This document shows, one piece after another, positions 25,221-41,430 of a stretch of 64,000 nt of DNA (positions are counted from its first letter, which is position 1; each line of letters begins with the position of its first letter). The notes beneath the pieces are model-generated. The model saw only the letters and a program-made list of their open reading frames with translations, did no database searches and was not told the DNA's origin. The DNA is from Aquibium sp. ELW1220. Its GTDB lineage: Bacteria; Pseudomonadota; Alphaproteobacteria; Rhizobiales; Rhizobiaceae. The stretch covers positions 51,300 through 115,299 of the forward strand of contig NZ_JAOAOQ010000013.1 in assembly GCF_030398385.1 (NCBI RefSeq), read 5' to 3'. Position numbers and translations under genes: made by a program.

Positions 25221-26426
25221 TCAGGAGCCCTGGAAGGCGAGGCGCACCATCTGGCCGAGATCCTTAACGAAGACGCGCAGATGGGCGAGCGGGTCGCTGC
25301 GCTGCAGGCGCTTGTCGAGGTAGGAGGTCCAGGTCAGCCGCTGCACGTCGGGATCCGCGCAGATCGCCACGAAACGCTCGCGCCGCTTGTCGCTGCGATA
25401 CCAGAAGGACTGCATGAAGCCGAGGACCATGAAGACGCGGCCGTGATCGGCCATGAAGCGGCGGCGGGCGGAGGCCAGCGCCCGGGCGTCGCCGGTGCGC
25501 AGGAACTCGTTGCCGGCCTCGGCGGCGAGGCGGCCAGCCGTCATGGCGTACCAGATTCCCTCGCCGGAGGCGGGGGCGACGATGCCGGCCGCATCGCCGG
25601 CAAGCAGCACGGCGCGGCCGTCGTCCCAGCGCGACAGCGGCTTGAGCGGCAAGGGGGCGCCCTCGCAGCGGATCGTTTCGGCCTCGGCGAGACCGGACGC
25701 CTCGCGCAGCATCCTGGTCGCGGCCTTGAGGTCGAAGCCCTTGACGGCCGAGCCGACGCCGATGCTGGTGGCGTCCCCATGCGGGAAGACCCAGCCGTAG
25801 AAGTCGGGCGAGACACGCGCGTCGTAGTGGACCTGGCAGGCGGCGGGATCGAAGCCGGCGGTCGCGCCGGCCGGCGAACGGACGATCTCGTGGTAGGCAA
25901 AGACGTAGGGCGGCCGGCGATCGGGGCCGAAGGCCGCGCGGCGGACGAGCGAGTTGGCGCCGTCCGCGCCGATGACCAGGCGGGTGCGAACGCTCAGCGT
26001 CGCGCCGCCGGCGGCCGGTTTCAGCCGCACGACCACGCCGCCGGCCGGATCGTTCTCGATCTCGGTGAAACGGCCGATGGCGAGCGTGGCGCCGGCCGCC
26101 TGCGCCCGCGCGCGCAGCCAGGGGTCGAAGCGGTCGCGGTCGACCATGCCGACATATCCGCCCTGCACGGCCATGTCGACGCGCCGGCCGGAGGGCGCGA
26201 CGATGTCGGCGGCGGCGATACGCGCCGTCAGCTGGCTCTCGGGCACGTCGAAATCGGCGAGCAGACGCGGCGGGATGGCGCCGCCGCAGGGCTTGATGCG
26301 GTCGGCCCGGTCGACGAGCAGCGTGCGCCGTCCGGCGCGGGCCAGATCTGCGGCGGCGGTCGCGCCGGCGGGGCCGCCGCCGACCACGACCACGTCATAA
26401 TCGAAGGGGCGGGCTTCGGCGCTCAT
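25221..26426 (-). CDS. bchP: Geranylgeranyl diphosphate/bacteriochlorophyllide reductase
   Basis: The 401-residue flavoprotein reduces the geranylgeranyl tail of bacteriochlorophyll a to phytyl in three NADPH-dependent steps at the membrane. The FAD motif VVVVGGGPAGATAAADLARAG (start of the protein) is followed by the family signature DRIKPCGGAIPPRLL and, later, GDAAGIVAPASGEGIWYAM. The length is typical. The ATG at 26426 overlaps the pucC-like stop by 4 bp, giving the coupled order bchG, pucC-like, bchP found in many purple bacteria. Confidence 0.96.
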   Translation of the reverse strand: MSAEARPFDYDVVVVGGGPAGATAAADLARAGRRTLLVDRADRIKPCGGAIPPRLLADFDVPESQLTARIAAADIVAPSGRRVDMAVQGGYVGMVDRDRFDPWLRARAQAAGATLAIGRFTEIENDPAGGVVVRLKPAAGGATLSVRTRLVIGADGANSLVRRAAFGPDRRPPYVFAYHEIVRSPAGATAGFDPAACQVHYDARVSPDFYGWVFPHGDATSIGVGSAVKGFDLKAATRMLREASGLAEAETIRCEGAPLPLKPLSRWDDGRAVLLAGDAAGIVAPASGEGIWYAMTAGRLAAEAGNEFLRTGDARALASARRRFMADHGRVFMVLGFMQSFWYRSDKRRERFVAICADPDVQRLTWTSYLDKRLQRSDPLAHLRVFVKDLGQMVRLAFQGS

Positions 26427-27742
26427 TCGGCAGGCACCATTGCAGGAGAAGCGGACGGCCGTGCGCCGGCGAGGCGCAGGGCGATGACGGCGGCGGCGAG
26501 GAAGGCCACGCCTTCGAGCGCGAAGACCGCGCCGTAGGCGGAGGCGGGATCGTCGGTGACAAGGCGCAGGAGATCCACCGCGACCGTGCCGGCGAGACCG
26601 CCGAGACCGAAGGCAATGGCCTGCGCGGCGCCCCAGAGCCCCATGCGCATGCCGCTGCGGCGGGGGCCGGCGGTGCCGGCGAGCGCCATCATGGAGCCGA
26701 TGGCGGCCACCGCGAAGACACCGTTCGCCACGCCGAGCGCGACGACGTTGCCGACGAGCGGCCACCCCTGCGGCGCCGCGGCAGCGAGCACGAGCCCGCC
26801 GATCATCAGCGCGGAGCCGAAGCAGCCGGCGACCGTGAATATCCGCAACACGCCCGGATGGCGGCGCGACAGCAGCGTGCCGGCGATGCCCGTGAAGACC
26901 ATGCCCAGGAAGACGCCGCCATGCTGCACGCCGGCGAGCTTCGTGGTCTCTCCGGGCGTCATGCCGAAGACGAGCCCGGCGAAGGGTTCGAGGATCAGGT
27001 CCTGCGCGCTGTAGGCGAGCATCGAGACGAAGACGAAGATCGTGAAGAGCCGGGCCTGCGGGTCGGCCCAGGCATCGGCGAGGCTGACGCGGAAGCCGGG
27101 TGCGGCAGGCTCCGCGGCGAGCACCGGGCGGGCGAGGCGGCTCTCCACGCGCCACAGCGCGGCGCAGGCGAGCATGAAGGCGAGCCCGGCGACGCCGCCC
27201 GTCACGGCGACGAGCCGCAAGGGCGAGTAGGGATCGAGAAAGCCGCCGGCCAGAACCGCGGTGACGGCCATGCCGAGGATCATCATCAGCCAGACGATGG
27301 TCGCGGCGGCGGGACGGCGCGCCGGAGCGACGGCGCTGGCCAGCAGCGCGAGCAGCGACGTGCCCGCCGCGCCGACGCCGACGCCGACCAGCAGGAAGGC
27401 GGCGACCGCAAGCGCCATGCCCAGGGCGAACCGGTCGGCCATCAGCGCGACCGAAAGCGCGGCCAGCGCGCCGCCGAGGCCGAGCGTGGCGATGCCACCG
27501 ATGATCCAGGGCGTGCGCCGGTTGCCGTGGTCGGAGCGGTGGCCCCAGACGGGTCGCAGGATCTGGACCGCGTAATGCAGACCGACCAGGGCGCCGGGGA
27601 TGGTGGCGGCCAGCGCCAGTTCCACCACCATGACACGGTTGAGCGTCGCGGTGGTCAGGACGACGATCGATCCGAGCGCGGTCTGGACGAGGCCCAGCCT
27701 GACGATGCCGATCCAGCCGAGACTTGCGTGCATGGCGTTCAT
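26423..27742 (-). CDS. PucC/Bch2-like BCD-family (bacterio)chlorophyll delivery protein
   Basis: The 439-residue polytopic protein (about 12 hydrophobic segments) belongs to the bacteriochlorophyll delivery branch of the major facilitator superfamily. The characteristic LNRVMVVELALAATIPGAL and PVWGHRSDHGNRRTPWIIGG occur in the N-terminal half. Rhodobacter has the related ORF428 (Bch2) in the same place between bchG and bchP. It probably helps deliver pigment during light-harvesting complex assembly. It overlaps both neighbours by 4 bp. LhaA at 39965 is its paralogue. Confidence 0.92.
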   Translation of the reverse strand: MNAMHASLGWIGIVRLGLVQTALGSIVVLTTATLNRVMVVELALAATIPGALVGLHYAVQILRPVWGHRSDHGNRRTPWIIGGIATLGLGGALAALSVALMADRFALGMALAVAAFLLVGVGVGAAGTSLLALLASAVAPARRPAAATIVWLMMILGMAVTAVLAGGFLDPYSPLRLVAVTGGVAGLAFMLACAALWRVESRLARPVLAAEPAAPGFRVSLADAWADPQARLFTIFVFVSMLAYSAQDLILEPFAGLVFGMTPGETTKLAGVQHGGVFLGMVFTGIAGTLLSRRHPGVLRIFTVAGCFGSALMIGGLVLAAAAPQGWPLVGNVVALGVANGVFAVAAIGSMMALAGTAGPRRSGMRMGLWGAAQAIAFGLGGLAGTVAVDLLRLVTDDPASAYGAVFALEGVAFLAAAVIALRLAGARPSASPAMVPAE

Positions 27743-28644
27743 CCCATGGCCTGAAGTGCAAAGGCCGCCGCCAGCATGCCGAGCACGTAGAAGGTCGTGC
27801 CGGTGGCGTTGTACCAGGCGGCATGGCGTTCCGGGTCGGACAGCAGGCGCACCATGCAAGCGGCCTGAAGCAGGAGGAGCAGGGCGACCGCGCCGGCATG
27901 CCAGGCGAAGCCCCAGGAGAGCAGCAGGCCGATCACGACCAGTTGCGGCGCGGCCATGACGGCGCAGGCGACGCGTGCCGCGAGCCCCTCGCCGAGCAGG
28001 ACCGGCAGGCTGTCGATGCCCGATACCCGGTCGCCACCGACGGCCTTGAAATCGTTGAGCGTCATGATGCCATGCGCGCCGATGCTGTAGAGCAGCGCCA
28101 TCGTCACCACCGGCGAGGCCGGGAAGCCGCCCGCCACGGCGGCGGCCGCCGTGAACCAGGGCAGGCCTTCATAGCAGAGCCCGACGGCGGAATTGCCCAT
28201 CCAGCCGTTGCGCTTCAGCCGGAACGGGGGCGCGCTGTAGGCCCAGGCGAGGGCCAGCCCGACGATCGCGGCGAGGAACACGACGAGACCGAGCATCGCG
28301 GCGACCAGGAGCGACAGGAGCGTGCCCGCGACCGCGACGGCCAGGCCCCAGCGGCCCGGCATGCGGCCGGACGGAATGACCCGGTTCGGCTCGTTGATGG
28401 CGTCGACCTCGCGGTCGAACCAGTCGTTGATGGCCTGGCTGGTGCCGCAGACGAGGGGACCGGCGAGCAGGATGCCGGCCAGCGCGTAGGGCCAGCGGTC
28501 GATGCTCGCTCCACCCACCGAGACGAGGCCGCAGCCATAGGCCCACATCGGCGCGAACCAGGTGATCGGCTTCAGCAGTTCGAGCACGGCGCCCGGCGTG
28601 GGTGTCCGGACGGCGACGGCTGCGATGGAGATCGGTGAGGCCAT
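27739..28644 (-). CDS. bchG: Bacteriochlorophyll synthase
   Basis: The 301-residue integral membrane prenyltransferase esterifies bacteriochlorophyllide a with geranylgeranyl diphosphate. The UbiA-family signature NDWFDREVDAINEPNR is present near residue 73, with VIPSGRMPGR directly after; the usual proline of NRPIPSG is valine here. A second acidic motif GGDRVSGIDSLP is at about 203. Eight to nine hydrophobic segments are visible. It heads the bchG-pucC-like-bchP unit, 57 bp after ppsR on the same strand. Confidence 0.96.
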   Translation of the reverse strand: MASPISIAAVAVRTPTPGAVLELLKPITWFAPMWAYGCGLVSVGGASIDRWPYALAGILLAGPLVCGTSQAINDWFDREVDAINEPNRVIPSGRMPGRWGLAVAVAGTLLSLLVAAMLGLVVFLAAIVGLALAWAYSAPPFRLKRNGWMGNSAVGLCYEGLPWFTAAAAVAGGFPASPVVTMALLYSIGAHGIMTLNDFKAVGGDRVSGIDSLPVLLGEGLAARVACAVMAAPQLVVIGLLLSWGFAWHAGAVALLLLLQAACMVRLLSDPERHAAWYNATGTTFYVLGMLAAAFALQAMG

Positions 28645-28684
28645 GCCGCAGACTAAGTCGACAGACCCGTTGTCGTCAACTCAA

Positions 28685-28706
28685 ATTGACACTCGCGAGT
28701 GTCAAT
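28685..28706. promoter_or_regulatory. 22-bp perfect palindrome at ppsR end / bchG upstream
   Basis: ATTGACACTCG and CGAGTGTCAAT form a perfect dyad that includes the ppsR stop codon (28702-28704) and lies 41 bp before bchG. It contains TGACA/TGTCA half-sites in the opposite arrangement to a PpsR box. It may be the ppsR terminator (weak T content follows on the minus strand) or an operator for bchG. Confidence 0.45.
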
Positions 28707-30135
28707 CCGAATCGTCTTCGACGTCCGATATGCCGTAGCGGCGGAGCTTGATGTAGAGGCTCTGGCGGGAAAGGCCGAGCATGTCGGCGGCCGAGGCGCG
28801 GTTGTTGTCGGTGAGCTTGAGGGCGGCTTCGATGCACAGCTTCTCGATGATGTCGGCGGTGTCGCGCACCAGATCCTTGAGCGGGACGCGCCCGACCAGT
28901 TCGGTCAGCTGGCCGGCCGACTGGGCGTTCATCGCACCGAGCGGCGAGGGCACCGTGTCGCCGCGCTGGGCGGCCCGAACGGAGAGGCCGTAGCGCGGGC
29001 CGTCATGCCCGGCGACGCGGGTGGCGGAGATCTCCACGGTTTCGGTGCCGCCGAGGTCGTCGCGCACCATGGTGGAGAAACGCCTGACCGAGCCGTGCTC
29101 GCGCAGATTGGCGATCAGCACCTGCAGGTCGACGGCGGAGCCGCCGATCCAGGCGTCGACGCTCTTGCCCTCGATCCGGTCGAAACCGACCACCCGGATC
29201 ATGTCGAGGAAGGCCATGTTCGCTTCGAGGACCCTGCCGTCGCCGTCGATGACGACAAGGCCGTCCGGCAGGCTCTCGGCGAGGGACAGCATGGCCGACA
29301 CGGACGAGACGCCGCCCTCGAGGTCGCGGTCGGCCAGGAAGCAGACGAGGAGATTGGTGCGGCCGAACTCGCGGAACGGCGTGACGCGGATCGACAGGGG
29401 CTCGTCCAGCGTCGCGATCCGCGCCGTGATGACGTCCTCGCGCCCGCGTGCGGCGATCGCCGACAGTGCCTCGGAGACCGTCTGCTGATCGGTCCGCGCA
29501 AAGGCCGCGGTGACGGGGGTGCCGGTGAGCTTCTTGGCCGGCCGCGCGAACAGCCGCGCGGCGGCCTCATTGGCGTCCATCACCTTGAAGTTCTGCGAAT
29601 CGACGACGAGCAGGGGTTCGTAGGCGAGGTGGAAGATGATGCGGTAGCGGGCCTCGATGTCGCGGACGCGCCGGTAGTCGCGCTCCATCTCGAACTGGGC
29701 CCGCACCAGCCGCTGCTGCATGTCGGCCATCGAGCGGGCGTCCGCACCCAGCGCCAGGCGGGTGTCGCTGCCGGCAAAGGAGGCCACGCGATAGGAGACG
29801 GGAAGGTCGCGGTTGCCCGACCCCGGATGGTTGACCTGTCGCGAGCGGGTGATCTGGACGTTCGCCGAATCGCTGAGGAGGTCGCGCAGCTTTTCGCGGC
29901 TTTCGACCGTGACGGTGTCCTGCCAGCGCTTCCCGACCCAGGTCTCGAGCCCCCAGGCCTTCAGCTCGCTGTCGCGATAGGCAATGTCGAGTATGTCGCC
30001 ATCGGGCGACAGGACGAGTGCGATATCGGCGCCGGCCGTGACGATCGTCGATACGGCCTCAGCGTCCAGCTCCTTCAAGAACCGGCCACTGTCGCGAAAC
30101 GAGCGGCACACGTCCCGTGAAACCAGCTTGTCCAT
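28702..30135 (-). CDS. ppsR: Transcriptional repressor PpsR (CrtJ)
   Basis: The 477-residue DNA-binding repressor of photosynthesis genes has an N-terminal PAS-like region (about 25-135), a Q-linker, two PAS domains (about 160-275 and 283-390) and a C-terminal Fis-type helix-turn-helix (about 432-468, ASAADMLGLSRQSLYIKLRR). Cys265 and Cys434 occupy positions equivalent to the two redox cysteines of Rhodobacter PpsR, so redox control is possible. It binds TGT-N12-ACA, and such boxes occur at four places in this cluster. The gene begins 77 bases inside the 3' end of ppaA with no strong ribosome site, suggesting coupling. Confidence 0.95.
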   Translation of the reverse strand: MDKLVSRDVCRSFRDSGRFLKELDAEAVSTIVTAGADIALVLSPDGDILDIAYRDSELKAWGLETWVGKRWQDTVTVESREKLRDLLSDSANVQITRSRQVNHPGSGNRDLPVSYRVASFAGSDTRLALGADARSMADMQQRLVRAQFEMERDYRRVRDIEARYRIIFHLAYEPLLVVDSQNFKVMDANEAAARLFARPAKKLTGTPVTAAFARTDQQTVSEALSAIAARGREDVITARIATLDEPLSIRVTPFREFGRTNLLVCFLADRDLEGGVSSVSAMLSLAESLPDGLVVIDGDGRVLEANMAFLDMIRVVGFDRIEGKSVDAWIGGSAVDLQVLIANLREHGSVRRFSTMVRDDLGGTETVEISATRVAGHDGPRYGLSVRAAQRGDTVPSPLGAMNAQSAGQLTELVGRVPLKDLVRDTADIIEKLCIEAALKLTDNNRASAADMLGLSRQSLYIKLRRYGISDVEDDSD

Positions 30136-31039
30136 CTGAGACTTTCGAGTTCCAGTTCATCTCGGCGGCGACGGGCGGACGCATACCGTTCGCCCTGTCG
30201 TCGGCAAGGGCGGCGATGGCCACCGCGTGCCGAGCGTTCAGGGCCAGGGAATCGGCCCCGACCTCAAATGCCAGTTCCGGCTTATCGACGAATATCGGGC
30301 CGCCGACAAGAATGGTGGCGGATTTGTTGCGCATGGTGGACCGAAGTCTGCGGATCGCGCCCGCGAGCTCGGGCAGCAGCGCCGCGCCGGAGAGTGACAG
30401 GCCGACGAGGGCATAATGGCCGCTCTCCGCCAGCCTGAACATGTCGGGACCATCGCCGCAGCCGCAGCAGTCGACGTGCCAGCCGTCGCGCCGCAAGGCA
30501 TCCTCCACGATGCTCAGCCCGAAGGAATGCTGCTCGCCCGGCGTGGGCGCGAGCAGTGCCGTACGTCCCGGCCGCACCGCGCCGACCGCGGGATATTCGG
30601 TCGCCAGGCGCCAGAACAGGCGCTGGATCCTGGTCATGACGACCGTCACCTGCATGAAGTCGCAGATGTCCATGCGCCAGTAGTCGCCGACAAGGCGCGC
30701 GGCAGGCGCGAGGAGCTCCTCGGTCGCGGTCTGCGGATCGCCGTCCAGCGACACGAACCCTTCGAGCACATCCTCGCAGCGCGAGCTGTTCTCGTCGAGG
30801 AGAAGCCGGGTGAAGTCGTCGATGGCGGGGTTTCGCGTGGAGGCGCCGCGCCGGTTCGGCTTGCGCTGAGCATTGCGCCCGACGAGCAGCGGTACGACGT
30901 TTTCCCGAAGGGTCGCCGCGAGCCGGTCGGCCACCTGGGGTTCGCCGCCTTGTGCCTTGCGGTCGCCATGCGACCGGCTTCCGGTGACGACGCCGCGCTG
31001 GGTGCCGTTCATGATGGAGTCGGGGCTGCTGCTGGTCAT
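30059..31039 (-). CDS. ppaA: B12-binding antirepressor PpaA/AerR
   Basis: The 326-residue protein matches PpaA/AerR. The N-terminal 100 residues are variable. A helical region follows (WRMDICDFMQVTVVMTRIQRLF), then a cobalamin-type Rossmann domain (LLAPTPGEQHSFGLSIVEDALRRDGW, then LVGLSLSG and ATILVGGPIF). In Rhodobacter, AerR/PpaA antagonises PpsR/CrtJ in response to light or redox. I start at the ATG at 31039; upstream frame sequence is not family-like. It overlaps ppsR by 77 bp and faces bchF across a region with two PpsR boxes, so PpsR may also control its own antagonist. Confidence 0.9.
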   Translation of the reverse strand: MTSSSPDSIMNGTQRGVVTGSRSHGDRKAQGGEPQVADRLAATLRENVVPLLVGRNAQRKPNRRGASTRNPAIDDFTRLLLDENSSRCEDVLEGFVSLDGDPQTATEELLAPAARLVGDYWRMDICDFMQVTVVMTRIQRLFWRLATEYPAVGAVRPGRTALLAPTPGEQHSFGLSIVEDALRRDGWHVDCCGCGDGPDMFRLAESGHYALVGLSLSGAALLPELAGAIRRLRSTMRNKSATILVGGPIFVDKPELAFEVGADSLALNARHAVAIAALADDRANGMRPPVAAEMNWNSKVSDGQAGFTGRVPLVSRQWPVLEGAGR

Positions 31040-31202
31040 GACTGGCGATCCCTCCGTTCGCCAGCGTAAAGGTCGCGCGCTGTGCTTCCCCCTCGCGCCG
31101 TGCTGCTGCACGGAGCGCCGTTGGTTGCATGGCGTGGTCTTCGCGCTGATCCTTATTGTTGATCCAACGATACTCCCTTCAACGCGCTTGTCCAGCGGAA
31201 TC

Positions 31203-31220
31203 TGTCCAGTAAAAGTGACA
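31203..31220. promoter_or_regulatory. PpsR box 1 upstream of bchF
   Basis: A perfect TGT-N12-ACA match (TGTCCAGTAAAAGTGACA). It lies 120 bp before bchF and 163 bp from the ppaA start, 17 bp from the second box. Confidence 0.8.
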
Positions 31221-31237
31221 TCGTCAACCATTGTGGA

Positions 31238-33139
<1,902 letters not shown>

Positions 33140-33141
33140 CC

Positions 33142-34663
33142 ATGCAGCTCACCGTCTGGACCTACGAAGGACCTCCCCATGTCGGGGCCATGCGGATCGC
33201 CGCCTCGATGCGGGGGCTGCACTACGTGCTGCATGCGCCGCAGGGCGACACCTATGCCGACCTGCTGTTCACGATGATCGAGCGGCGCGACACGCGTCCG
33301 CCGGTCACTTACACGACCTTCAAGGCGCAGGACCTCGGCGCCGATACGGCCGAGATCTTCAAGATCGCCTGCCGGGACGCGGTGGAGCGGTTCAAGCCGG
33401 AAGCCATCATCGTTGGCGCGTCGTGCACGGCCGAGCTGATCCAGGACGATCCGGCGGGACTCGCCGCGGCACTCGCCCTTCCCATTCCCGTCATTCCTCT
33501 CGAACTGCCGTCCTATTCCAAGAAGGAGAACTGGGGCGCTGCCGAGACGTTCTACCGGCTGGTGCGGGCCTTCGCGCCGGCGCCGCAGCGTCCCGCACCG
33601 CGGGTGGTGCGCCCGGCCGGCGAGCGCAGCTGCAACATCCTCGGGCCGACCTCGCTCGGCTTTCGCCATCGCGACGACATCGAGGAAGTCCGCCGCATGC
33701 TGGAGCGGCTGGGGGTGATCGTGAACCTGGTCGCGCCGCTCGGCGCCAGCCCGTCCGATCTTGCGCGGCTGCCCGACGCCGACTTCAACGTCGTGCTCTA
33801 TCCCGAAATCGCCGGCACGGCGGCCGACTGGCTGAAGCGCAACCACGGCCAGGCCTTCGTCTCGATCCCGCCGATCGGGGTTCGCGCCACCGCCGACTTC
33901 CTGGCCGCCGTCGCCGGCCTTGCGGGCGTGGCCGCGCCCGCCGCTTCGCCGGCCGCCCTGCGGATGCCCTGGTACTCGCGCTCGATCGATTCGACCTATC
34001 TCACCGGCAAGCGCGTCTTCATCTTCGGCGACGCCACCCATGCGGTTGCGGCAGCCCGCGTGGCGGCGGACGAGCTCGGCTTCGCCGTCTGCGGCCTCGG
34101 CACCTACAGCCGCGAATTCGCCCGCGAGGTCCGCGCGGCGGCCGTCCGCTACGGGGTGGAGCCGCTGATCAGCGACGATCACCTGGCCGTCGAGGACGCC
34201 ATCATCGCCGCGCAGCCGGAGCTCATTCTCGGGACGCAGATGGAGCGGCACGTCGCCAAGCGCCTGCGCATCCCCTGCGCCGTCATCTCGGCGCCCGTGC
34301 ACGTGCAGGATTTTCCCGCGCGGTACTCGCCGCAGATGGGCCACGAGGGCGCCAACGTGCTGTTCGACAGCTGGGTCCATCCGCTGATGATGGGCCTGGA
34401 GGAACACCTGCTCGGCATGTTCCGCGACGATTTCGAATTCAATGACGGGGCCGCGCCTTCGCATCTCGGGCACGCGGCCGCACCCGTGGCGGAGGCGGAG
34501 GATCCGACCCTCGTCGTGCTGGCCAGGCCCGTCGCCTGGACCGGCGAAGCCGAAAAGGAACTGAGGAAGATCCCGTTCTTCGTACGCGGCAAGGCCAGAA
34601 AGAACACCGAGCGCTTTGCCGTCGAACGCGGACTGCAGACCATCACAATAGAGACATTGTACG

Positions 34664-34689
<26 letters not shown>
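33142..34689 (+). CDS. bchB: Light-independent protochlorophyllide reductase subunit B
   Basis: The 515-residue subunit begins [20 protein letters not shown] as in the family and carries the aspartate cluster ligand near residue 36 ([16 protein letters not shown]). The conserved C-terminal PCP-reductase-like domain contains [20 protein letters not shown] near the end. The ATG at 33142 is chosen because it matches the family N-terminus; the open frame extends upstream inside bchN. The end overlaps the start of bchH by 26 bp. Confidence 0.97.
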
Positions 34690-39275
<4,586 letters not shown>

Positions 39276-39276
<1 letters not shown>

Positions 39277-39968
39277 TGGACGGCGCGGCCTACATCGAGC
39301 GGCGGGACAGGATCCGCACCTATTTCGACCGCACGGCGGTGGACGCCTGGAAGCGGCTCGCCACCGAGGCGCCGCTCGGCCGCATCCGCGCCACCGTGCG
39401 CGAGGGCAGGGCGCGGATGCGCGCGGCCATGCTCGACATGCTGCCGCAGGACCTTTCCGGCTGGCGCGTGCTCGATGCCGGCTGCGGCGCCGGGATGTTC
39501 TCGGTGGAACTCGCCCGCCGCGGCGCGGACGTGACCGCCATCGACCTGTCGCCGGAGATGGTCGACTTCGCAGCACGGACCATGCCCGCCGACCTCGGGT
39601 CCGGCCGCATCCATTTCCTGTCGGGCGACATGCTTTCCGACAGGCTCGGCCGGTTCGACGCGGTGGTGGCGATGGACTCGCTGATCCACTATCCGCTTGC
39701 CGACGCCGCCGAGGCGCTCGCCCGCCTCGCCGCGCGGACCGAACGCAGCATCGTCTTCACCTTCGCCCCGCGCACGACAGCGCTGGCCGCCATGCATGCG
39801 GTCGGCCGGCTGTTCCCGCGCGGCGACCGCGCGCCGGCGATCGAGCCGGTCCGGCCGGAGGCGATCGCCTCGCGCATCGACGCCCTCCCGGGCTGGCGCT
39901 CCGGCCGCACGACCCGCATCGGGCACGGCTTCTACACCTCCCAGGCGATGGAGGTCGTGCCATCATGA
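39276..39968 (+). CDS. bchM: Mg-protoporphyrin IX O-methyltransferase
   Basis: The 230-residue SAM-dependent enzyme methylates the C13 propionate of Mg-protoporphyrin, making the substrate of the cyclase AcsF. SAM motif I VLDAGCGAGMFSVELARRG is near residues 63-81, followed by VTAIDLSPEMVD. The N-terminal RIRTYFDRTAVDAWKRLA is family-specific. The ATG shares one base with the bchL stop, and its stop overlaps lhaA by 4 bp. Confidence 0.96.
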
Positions 39969-41407
39969 GCAAACGCGGCGGCTTTGCGATGTCTTCGGCC
40001 TGGATCCGGCTCGGAAGCCGTTTCCTGCCCTTCGCCGATGCCGCGAGCGAGGGCCTGCCGCTCCCGCGCCTGCTGCGCCTGTCCCTGTTCCAGGTTTCGG
40101 TCGGCATGGCGATGGTGCTTCTCACCGGCACGCTCAACCGCGTCATGATCGTCGAGCTCGGAGTGCCGGCGACGGTGGTGGCCGTCATGGTGGCACTGCC
40201 GATCCTGCTTGCGCCGGCGCGCGCGCTGATCGGCCACCGCTCGGATACCTATCGTTCGCATCTCGGCTGGCGGCGCGTGCCGTTCATCTGGTTCGGTACG
40301 CTGCTGCAGTTCGGCGGCTTCGCCATCATGCCCTTCGCGCTGCTGGTGCTGTCGGGCGGCGGCGAGGCGGCGGTTCCCTATGCCGGCGAGATCGGCGCCG
40401 CGCTGGCCTTCCTGCTGGTGGGCGCCGGACTGCATACGGTCCAGACGGCGGGGCTGGCGCTGGCCTGCGACCTCGCTCCGGAAGACAGCCGTCCGCGCGT
40501 CGTGGCGCTGCTCTATCTCGTCCTGCTCGTCGGCATGTTCGTCTCGGCCATCGCATTCTCGCTGCTGCTCGCCGATTTCGGCCACGTCCTCCTCATCCAG
40601 GTCGTCCAGGGGGCTGCAGCGGTCACCATGGTGCTCAACCTCGTGGCGCTCTGGAAACAGGAAGGCCGCGACCCGCGCGTGACCGCGCACGACCGTTCGC
40701 GCCAGCCCTTCGCGGAAGCCTGGGCCCAGTTCGCCCGCGCGCCCGGTGCGCGGCGCCTGCTGGTCGCGGTGGCGCTGGGCTCGGCGGCCTTCGCCATGCA
40801 GGACGTGCTTCTCGAACCCTATGGCGGCGAGGTCCTCGGGCTTGACGTCGCCCAGACCACGCTGCTCACGGCGATGCTCGCCGGCGGCACGATCGCCGGA
40901 CTGTTCCTGGCCGCGCGCGCGCTGGACCGGGGCGTCAATCCCTATCGGCTGGCCGGTGTCGGCGGCGTCTGCGGGATCGTCGCCTTCTCGCTCGTCATCG
41001 TCTCGGCGCCGCTGGAATCCGGCGCGCTGTTCCGGGCGGGTGCCGCCATGATCGGCTTCGGCGGGGGCCTCTACACGGTGGGGCTGCTGACGGCGGCCAT
41101 GAAGCTCGGGCGCGCGACCAGCAGCGGCATCGCGCTCGGCGCATGGGGTGCGGCGCAGGCAACGGCTGCCGGCCTGGCGATCGCGGTGGGCGGCGCGCTG
41201 CGCGACGTCGTCACCGCGATGGCGGCGAACGGCACGCTGGGCTCGGTCTTCCAGGGACCGGAGGCCGGCTACGGCGTCGTCTACCATCTCGAGATCGCAT
41301 TGTTGTTCGCATCGCTCATCGCCGTCGGCCCGCTCGCCCGCTACGCGGGACCCGAGACGATCCGGCGGGACGGCGACACCTTCGGTTTGGCGGCATTTCC
41401 CGGCTGA
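39965..41407 (+). CDS. lhaA: LH1 assembly protein LhaA (BCD family)
   Basis: The 480-residue membrane protein with about 12 helices belongs to the PucC/LhaA bacteriochlorophyll delivery group. It shows GTLNRVMIVELGVPATVVAV and the cytoplasmic loop LIGHRSDTYRSHLGWRRVPFI. In Rhodobacter the gene between bchM and puhA promotes LH1 antenna assembly around the reaction centre, and this gene has the same place. It overlaps bchM by 4 bp and is followed after 23 bp by puhA. Confidence 0.94.
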   Translation: MSKRGGFAMSSAWIRLGSRFLPFADAASEGLPLPRLLRLSLFQVSVGMAMVLLTGTLNRVMIVELGVPATVVAVMVALPILLAPARALIGHRSDTYRSHLGWRRVPFIWFGTLLQFGGFAIMPFALLVLSGGGEAAVPYAGEIGAALAFLLVGAGLHTVQTAGLALACDLAPEDSRPRVVALLYLVLLVGMFVSAIAFSLLLADFGHVLLIQVVQGAAAVTMVLNLVALWKQEGRDPRVTAHDRSRQPFAEAWAQFARAPGARRLLVAVALGSAAFAMQDVLLEPYGGEVLGLDVAQTTLLTAMLAGGTIAGLFLAARALDRGVNPYRLAGVGGVCGIVAFSLVIVSAPLESGALFRAGAAMIGFGGGLYTVGLLTAAMKLGRATSSGIALGAWGAAQATAAGLAIAVGGALRDVVTAMAANGTLGSVFQGPEAGYGVVYHLEIALLFASLIAVGPLARYAGPETIRRDGDTFGLAAFPG

Positions 41408-41430
41408 GGCCGGCAAAGGGGAGAAAGAGC

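Noticed and set aside
28671-28691. PpsR box upstream of bchG
   Set aside because: TGT and ACA are present but 15 bases apart; PpsR requires 12, so I did not annotate it as a box.
39932-41416. 494-codon minus-strand frame over lhaA
   Set aside because: Antisense to a 12-helix transporter of the PucC/LhaA family; the Gln/His/Arg-rich translation is typical of the reverse strand of membrane-protein genes.
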